Source: Pseudanabaena yagii GIHE-NHR1 (GTDB lineage: Bacteria; Cyanobacteriota; Cyanobacteriia; Pseudanabaenales; Pseudanabaenaceae). From it: a stretch of 64,000 bases of DNA. Below the pieces are notes generated by a model. It was not told where the DNA came from. It ran no database searches and worked only from the letters and a program-made list of their open reading frames with translations. The translations under genes were made by a program, and so were the position numbers. The DNA lies in contig NZ_JAAVJL010000001.1 in NCBI RefSeq assembly GCF_012863495.1, positions 3,467,501-3,531,500 of the forward strand. The letters are read 5' to 3'. This document shows, one piece after another, positions 60,175-64,000 of this stretch. The number at the start of each line of letters is the position of its first letter. Positions within the stretch are counted from its first letter, which is position 1.

Positions 60175-61767
60175 CTAACGGACAGTCCACCAAGATACTT
60201 CTCTGAGCCACCAAGGAGCCAGTGAATTTGAGTCATCTGTTAGATTAAATTTATCTAATGTGCTAGAAGTCCCTTGTAAGTTGTCTTTATTTCCTAAGCT
60301 GATATTAGAAAGAGCCGAGCTGATTGGCGCGATCGCATTAATATCAAAGTCATTATTGAAAATTTGCTGAGCGATCACTAGAGAGTCGTTATTCTGTGAA
60401 TTGGAAGATACTGAGAAGAAATCTAAATTGCCAGATTGAGAAATATTGCTCATAGAGAGCTGATATTTACCCAATTCTTCTCCCACTAAGGATTTCCCAT
60501 CTTCTTTACCAGTTAGAGGATTGGTAGCTATATTTGAAATATCCTGATTTGGAGAAGGATTTTGGCTATCTAGTCCATCATCTAAAGTTTCAAAAACGGA
60601 CTGAGCTGAGAGGGTTTGACTAAATGTTTGCCACCAATTAGTAGTACGGGCAAAGTATTCTTGCCACCATGTACCTGACCTTGCAGAAGTTGTTCCTAAA
60701 GTTTCGGCTCCTGTAAGTTGAAGATAAACATCACTACTATCAAGCATCAATCCCACTGCACTAGAGAGACTTCCTTTGGTTTTAGTGCTAGCAATTTGTT
60801 GAGCTTGTGTATATAACTGACCGTAGTTAATTGCCGTATTAACACCTTGGGGATTCACATCCCAGCCGATCGCATCAAAGGAATTCAAATCCAATTGAGA
60901 AATCTTAGCAACCGTTCCTTTCTTAATCTCTGCATTCATGATGCCACCCGTAGTCCAGTGGCTACCCTGTAAGCCATTGCCACCTAAGACAGTATTAGAG
61001 CCTGTTTGTAGATTACCTAAAACGGTATTACCATCTAAAGAGAAGAAAGGATTTGCCCCAGGAGATAGATCCACTTGACTATTGCCGCCACGGGAGGAAT
61101 AACGGAACAAATCGAGAGGAGTAGCAATATTGGCACGATTACCAATGCTTTGAGTATATAAATCGCGATTGACTGTCGGATCAATCCAAGGTTGATCGAC
61201 ACTACTTTGAAAGCCTAAAATATGACCGATTTCATGCAGAGCAACGCCGATAAAGTCAACAGTAGTTGTAGAGCTGCCACTTGTACGACCGAAGTTGTAA
61301 TCCCAAGACGTACCCGTACCAGTTAGGTCGCGCATGACGATATAGCCATCAAGTACACTTGCACCATTAGTAGGATTGAGATTCAGGGCTTTGGCATTGG
61401 CACTGTTTAACTCCATGTAATTACCCATCTGTGTGCTATTGATGAGTGCCCCAGTTTGGTAGTTTACTGCCTGAAGGTCAGCCGCAAAGTTGCCACCTCT
61501 ATTTGCTTTAGAGCCAATTGCCGAGCTGTCAATGCTAGATTTAGTGTCAGCTTTGAGCGCGTTATTAAATGTTGTGTATAGGCTTTGATTGGCGCGAGCC
61601 ACCGAACCTGCAATAACATTAGCGATCGGAAAACTGGCTTGTAGGTCAACAGCAAGATTAACTGTAATGTTATCTGTCAAGTACGAAGACCAAATTTTTC
61701 CTGCAAACTCAAATGCAGTAATTTGAGTTTGTGATACTCCTTGAGAATAGCTAAAGTTAAATTGCAT
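60175..61767 (-). CDS. Secreted metalloprotease with W-rich C-terminus, NF038122-like
   Basis: The 530-aa protein starts MQFNFSYSQGVSQTQITAFE, has AAKIWSSYLTD-like FAGKIWSSYLTDNITVN, and a zinc site HEIGHILGFQSSVDQPW (about residues 185-201). GGIMNAEIKKGTVAKISQLD and NSFDAIGWDV follow, typical of cyanobacterial NF038122-type metalloproteases of the metzincin kind. The C-terminal ~230 residues hold WW pairs (TWWQEYFARTTNWWQTF), a conserved block with SVFETLDDGLDSQ, and end APWWLREVSWWTVR. No classical signal peptide is seen, so it may be exported by another route, for example type I. It is intact, unlike its neighbour. Confidence 0.85.
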   Translation of the reverse strand: MQFNFSYSQGVSQTQITAFEFAGKIWSSYLTDNITVNLAVDLQASFPIANVIAGSVARANQSLYTTFNNALKADTKSSIDSSAIGSKANRGGNFAADLQAVNYQTGALINSTQMGNYMELNSANAKALNLNPTNGASVLDGYIVMRDLTGTGTSWDYNFGRTSGSSTTTVDFIGVALHEIGHILGFQSSVDQPWIDPTVNRDLYTQSIGNRANIATPLDLFRYSSRGGNSQVDLSPGANPFFSLDGNTVLGNLQTGSNTVLGGNGLQGSHWTTGGIMNAEIKKGTVAKISQLDLNSFDAIGWDVNPQGVNTAINYGQLYTQAQQIASTKTKGSLSSAVGLMLDSSDVYLQLTGAETLGTTSARSGTWWQEYFARTTNWWQTFSQTLSAQSVFETLDDGLDSQNPSPNQDISNIATNPLTGKEDGKSLVGEELGKYQLSMSNISQSGNLDFFSVSSNSQNNDSLVIAQQIFNNDFDINAIAPISSALSNISLGNKDNLQGTSSTLDKFNLTDDSNSLAPWWLREVSWWTVR

Positions 61768-62162
61768 TACTTAATTCACCCCGAAAAATTAAACGTATCT
61801 CCCCCATTCAACAGTTGTTTTTAGCCTCAGCTTATACTCATATTCCTCAAATTAGCTAAAAATCTAATTAGATTTATATGCTTGGTTTCGACTAAATTCA
61901 AGATCAAATCAAATAGTCATATAACAGTCATATAACTTTTTTGTTTGATTCTTTAAAACAATTAAATCGCTTCAACCATATGAATATACAGGAGCTTACA
62001 GGTTTTAACAATCTCTAAAAGTTATTACTAAGTTATATGTTTATTAATAGTTGATAGATGTTTGATTAGTACTTGGCTAATAGGTATAAAGGTCTTCTAG
62101 CATGTCACAAAAATAGAATTTTGCTCTAATCAATAACCCCCAAAAACTATTTTTCTCGCCAA

Positions 62163-62253
62163 TATAGAAATCCTAAATGGTTTTTTGAAGCACGCCTCGA
62201 ATGGGTGCGCTTCAACAAACCTAAAAATCTACAAATGATTTAGGAGTGCTATA
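62163..62253. repeat. MITE-like element, family A copy 4 (inverted)
   Basis: TATAGAAATCCTAAATGG at the left and ACAAATGATTTAGGAGTGCTATA at the right; the inner stem TTGAAGCACGCC ... GGGTGCGCTTCAA is damaged. Confidence 0.8.
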
Positions 62254-62581
62254 TAGCGCAACGCGCTTAAACTCCAGAGTAATTTTTGAAGGCGCAGGGT
62301 TCTTAATTTTACGGCACGACCTGCCAAAAAATACAAATAAGTAGCTGGGCATAATTAAAAACCAGAGTCAAAAGCTGTGGCGCACGCTGCGCGTGCGCCA
62401 CAGCTTTTGGGTTTTATATTTAATTGCGCCTTACTTATGGCGATCGCACTTTCACTACAGCATTTTTCAAATGAGTGCGTACTCATTTGAAAACAAAACA
62501 TCAATTCCCATAAAAGTTTCGAGATTTCACTTTGCCTACGGCAAAATGAAAAATACCTGCAACAGAATAGAAAATGCCAAG

Positions 62582-62636
62582 TAGTCCTAAAGAGGATAGG
62601 CGGCGCGCCGCGCCGCCTATCCTCTTTAGGACTACC
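62582..62636. repeat. GC-cored perfect hairpin
   Basis: Arms TAGTCCTAAAGAGGATAGGC and complement flank GGCGCGCCGCGCC. It resembles the GGCGGCGC stems near 4190 and 6611, a further family of structured repeats. Confidence 0.65.
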
Positions 62637-62850
62637 AAAACGTCATTGCTGCATAGGGATTGCTTGCAGTAAAGTATGCACAAAAATTGTTCATACTCAG
62701 GTTTTGACATAGGTTTATAGATTTTTTATGGATTTATTTGTACTGAAATGAGCACCGCAGGACATTTATTGCTAATCTTGCGTTAACTTAAAGCAAGATC
62801 TTGGAATCTTTAGAAACAACTATCGCGTAGGCGCGTTACCTGTCATTTTT

Positions 62851-63126
62851 ATGGAAGCTTTCAATCCGATTCCTCCAGAGTGGGTCGAAAAGGCTACACA
62901 TGCCCATAGTTTTTGTTGTCCTAAATGTGGGCAGCCACCAAGTAAAGCTGAGGCTGTGTGGATTAACCGTCGATCGCCTGTTTATACGGAAAACCATCAA
63001 CGCAAGTGGCAAGAATTTTATCAATGTGAGTGCCAATCGGCTTGGTGGGCTTGGAGCAACGATCGCCCACCATCAGAATTTAGCGATCGCGCTCTGCGGA
63101 ACAACTATGATGACAATTTGAATTGA
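62851..63126 (+). CDS. Small Cys-rich putative zinc-binding protein
   Basis: The 91-aa product reads MEAFNPIPPEWVEKATHAHS, then CCPKCGQPPSKAEAVWINRR and YQCECQSAWWAWSNDRPP. CPKCG and the later CEC provide four Cys for a zinc site, and Trp/Pro clusters suggest a compact fold. Similar small proteins occur near comEC in cyanobacteria, but I do not recognise a named family. It ends 4 bp before the comEC start, so the two are translationally coupled. Confidence 0.7.
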   Translation: MEAFNPIPPEWVEKATHAHSFCCPKCGQPPSKAEAVWINRRSPVYTENHQRKWQEFYQCECQSAWWAWSNDRPPSEFSDRALRNNYDDNLN

Positions 63127-63130
63127 GTAA

Positions 63131-64000
63131 ATGAGGAGATCGCAAGTTGTCTTAGTTTTAGCTTTGTTTTTTGTGGCAGGGGCATATGCTAGCTTTTTGC
63201 CAGATTGGACAGGCTTTTATACGGTATTTGGCATCGGCTTTGGCTTGTCGCTGGTGGTTCCTGCTGTCTGGAGATTAGGACCTAAGCGTTGGGTATATCT
63301 ATTAGCAACCTTGATTGCAATTTTTGCTTGTTTCTATGTCAAACTTCGCACGCCCCAGCCCCAAGCAAATGACATTTCTAAATATGCACCTCTCTCTAAT
63401 GTGATCGTGCGAGGAAATGTGGTGGAAGCACCTAGTTTGACTCGTAGTGAGAGAGCCAAGTTTTTGTTAGAAGTTAAAGAAATTAACACCTCTGGCAAGT
63501 TAAGTGTGAAAGATTCTAGGCAAAATACCGAGAATCAGCCTAATGCCGCAAATGTGAAGCCTGATGAAGCAAATAAGTTTGTGGCAGCGTCAGGTAAGTT
63601 ATATATCACTGTGCCATTGATTGAGGTGACGGGTTTACGGTCAGGACAAGCGATCGAACTTTCAGGAAGATTGTATTTGCCCAGTCGTGCCGATAATTTT
63701 GGAGCCTTTGATTTTAAATCCTATTTAGCACGTCAAGGTGTATTTGCGGGTTTGAGTGGGCGATCGCTAGTTTTGCAAGGCGATCCACCAAGTTTTGGAG
63801 AATGGTGGTTTATCAGCAAGATTGTCCGCGCCCATGTCATGGGGGCAGGTGTCCCCGAAGGTTCGCTACTTAGCTCCTTAGTCTTGGGTAGTCGAGCAGT
63901 AGATTTACCTAGTGATTTAAAAGATGCCTTTATCCAAGCGGGATTAGCAGCAGTATTAGCAGCTTCAGGTTTTCAGGTGACATTAGTACTAGGAGCTGCG
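63131..64000 (+). CDS. comEC: ComEC/Rec2-family DNA-uptake channel, N-terminal part (runs off the window)
   Basis: From the ATG at 63131 an open frame of 290 codons reaches the window end. It starts with hydrophobic segments (VVLVLALFFVAGAYA, GIGFGLSLVVPAVWRL, LLATLIAIFACFYVKL). An OB-fold-like DUF4131 region with VIVRGNVVEAPSLTR follows, then SSLVLGSRAVDLPSDLKDAF and GLAAVLAASGFQVTLVLGA, the start of the competence domain. It would carry single-stranded DNA across the plasma membrane during natural transformation. The rest, including the beta-lactamase-like domain, lies outside. Confidence 0.88.
   Translation, partial: MRRSQVVLVLALFFVAGAYASFLPDWTGFYTVFGIGFGLSLVVPAVWRLGPKRWVYLLATLIAIFACFYVKLRTPQPQANDISKYAPLSNVIVRGNVVEAPSLTRSERAKFLLEVKEINTSGKLSVKDSRQNTENQPNAANVKPDEANKFVAASGKLYITVPLIEVTGLRSGQAIELSGRLYLPSRADNFGAFDFKSYLARQGVFAGLSGRSLVLQGDPPSFGEWWFISKIVRAHVMGAGVPEGSLLSSLVLGSRAVDLPSDLKDAFIQAGLAAVLAASGFQVTLVLGAA

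Larger units (their letters stand above)
61768..62850. repeat. Repeat-rich intergenic region before the Cys-rich gene
   Basis: No gene is supported in 1.08 kb. It holds family A copy 4 (62163-62253) and a stem at 62370-62405 (CAAAAGCTGTGGCGCACGC and complement). A degenerate inverted family D copy lies at about 62456-62570 (TTCAAATGAGTGCGTACTCATTTGAA, CTTTGCCTACGGCAAAATGAAA). A stem at 62582-62636 follows, with arms TAGTCCTAAAGAGGATAGGC around GGCGCGCCGCGCC. The first 390 bp are AT-rich with the promoter of the protease gene. Confidence 0.65.

Overview
The window reads as chromosome of a cyanobacterium. GCGATCGC (HIP1) octamers are frequent, and typical cyanobacterial genes are present: a bciB-type divinyl reductase, an iron-uptake-type SLH porin, a sigF-type sigma factor, a CHASE2/DUF928/CHAT/two-partner-secretion cluster and an ABC1-kinase protein. 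The style fits a filamentous, non-heterocystous organism such as Pseudanabaena; the genus is an inference.

Layout. 1-498: end of an IS5-family (IS903-like) element. 0.95-3.9 kb: nitrate/sulfonate/thiamine-precursor type ABC importer. 3.9-12.4 kb: a 51-aa basic ORF, SLH porin, phasin-like protein, CAP-domain protein, type I IPP isomerase, 2TM protein and a YdeP-like molybdoenzyme. 11.7-18.3 kb: two membrane proteins, a decayed REP-associated transposase among its REP hairpins, and a 1405-aa SNF2 helicase. 18.7-35.0 kb: mostly housekeeping genes (aminotransferase, class I FBPase, PP2C phosphatase, CPA antiporter, Ppx/GppA, two REC-histidine kinases, BciB, SigF, phosphohexomutase, IlvA). 35.0-39.3 kb: an unusual tandem array. 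Three 1.2-1.3 kb units each hold a truncated 3' copy of an FKBP gene and one member of an unrecognised ~118-aa family; the intact FKBP gene follows. 39.6-44.5 kb: tRNA-Phe, YdcF-like protein, RecR, an HEMVH protein, PP2C and an ABC1 kinase. 44.7-55.3 kb: CHASE2-GGDEF cyclase, DUF928 protein, CHAT-TPR protein, TpsA exoprotein and TpsB transporter. 55.3-61.8 kb: two small secreted CGWW peptides, a 74-aa protein and two secreted metalloprotease paralogues, one split by a 1311-bp IS with a 9-bp target duplication. 62.8-64.0 kb: a small Cys-rich protein and the start of comEC.

Intergenic space is crowded with long hairpins. Many belong to families of ~90-115 bp MITE-like elements with recurring ends (called A, B, C, D and F here). 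They sit against gene ends, sometimes supply the stop codon, and in one place look nested.

The most striking signal is in the FKBP array. Between the first two copies of the small ORF I count about 21 amino-acid-changing codon differences and no synonymous one, while the ~440 bp of non-coding DNA in front of each copy is about 98% identical. That pattern suggests diversifying selection on an unrecognised small protein family, as expected for immunity or recognition proteins. The array is the best candidate here for an undescribed system. All alignments were made by eye.
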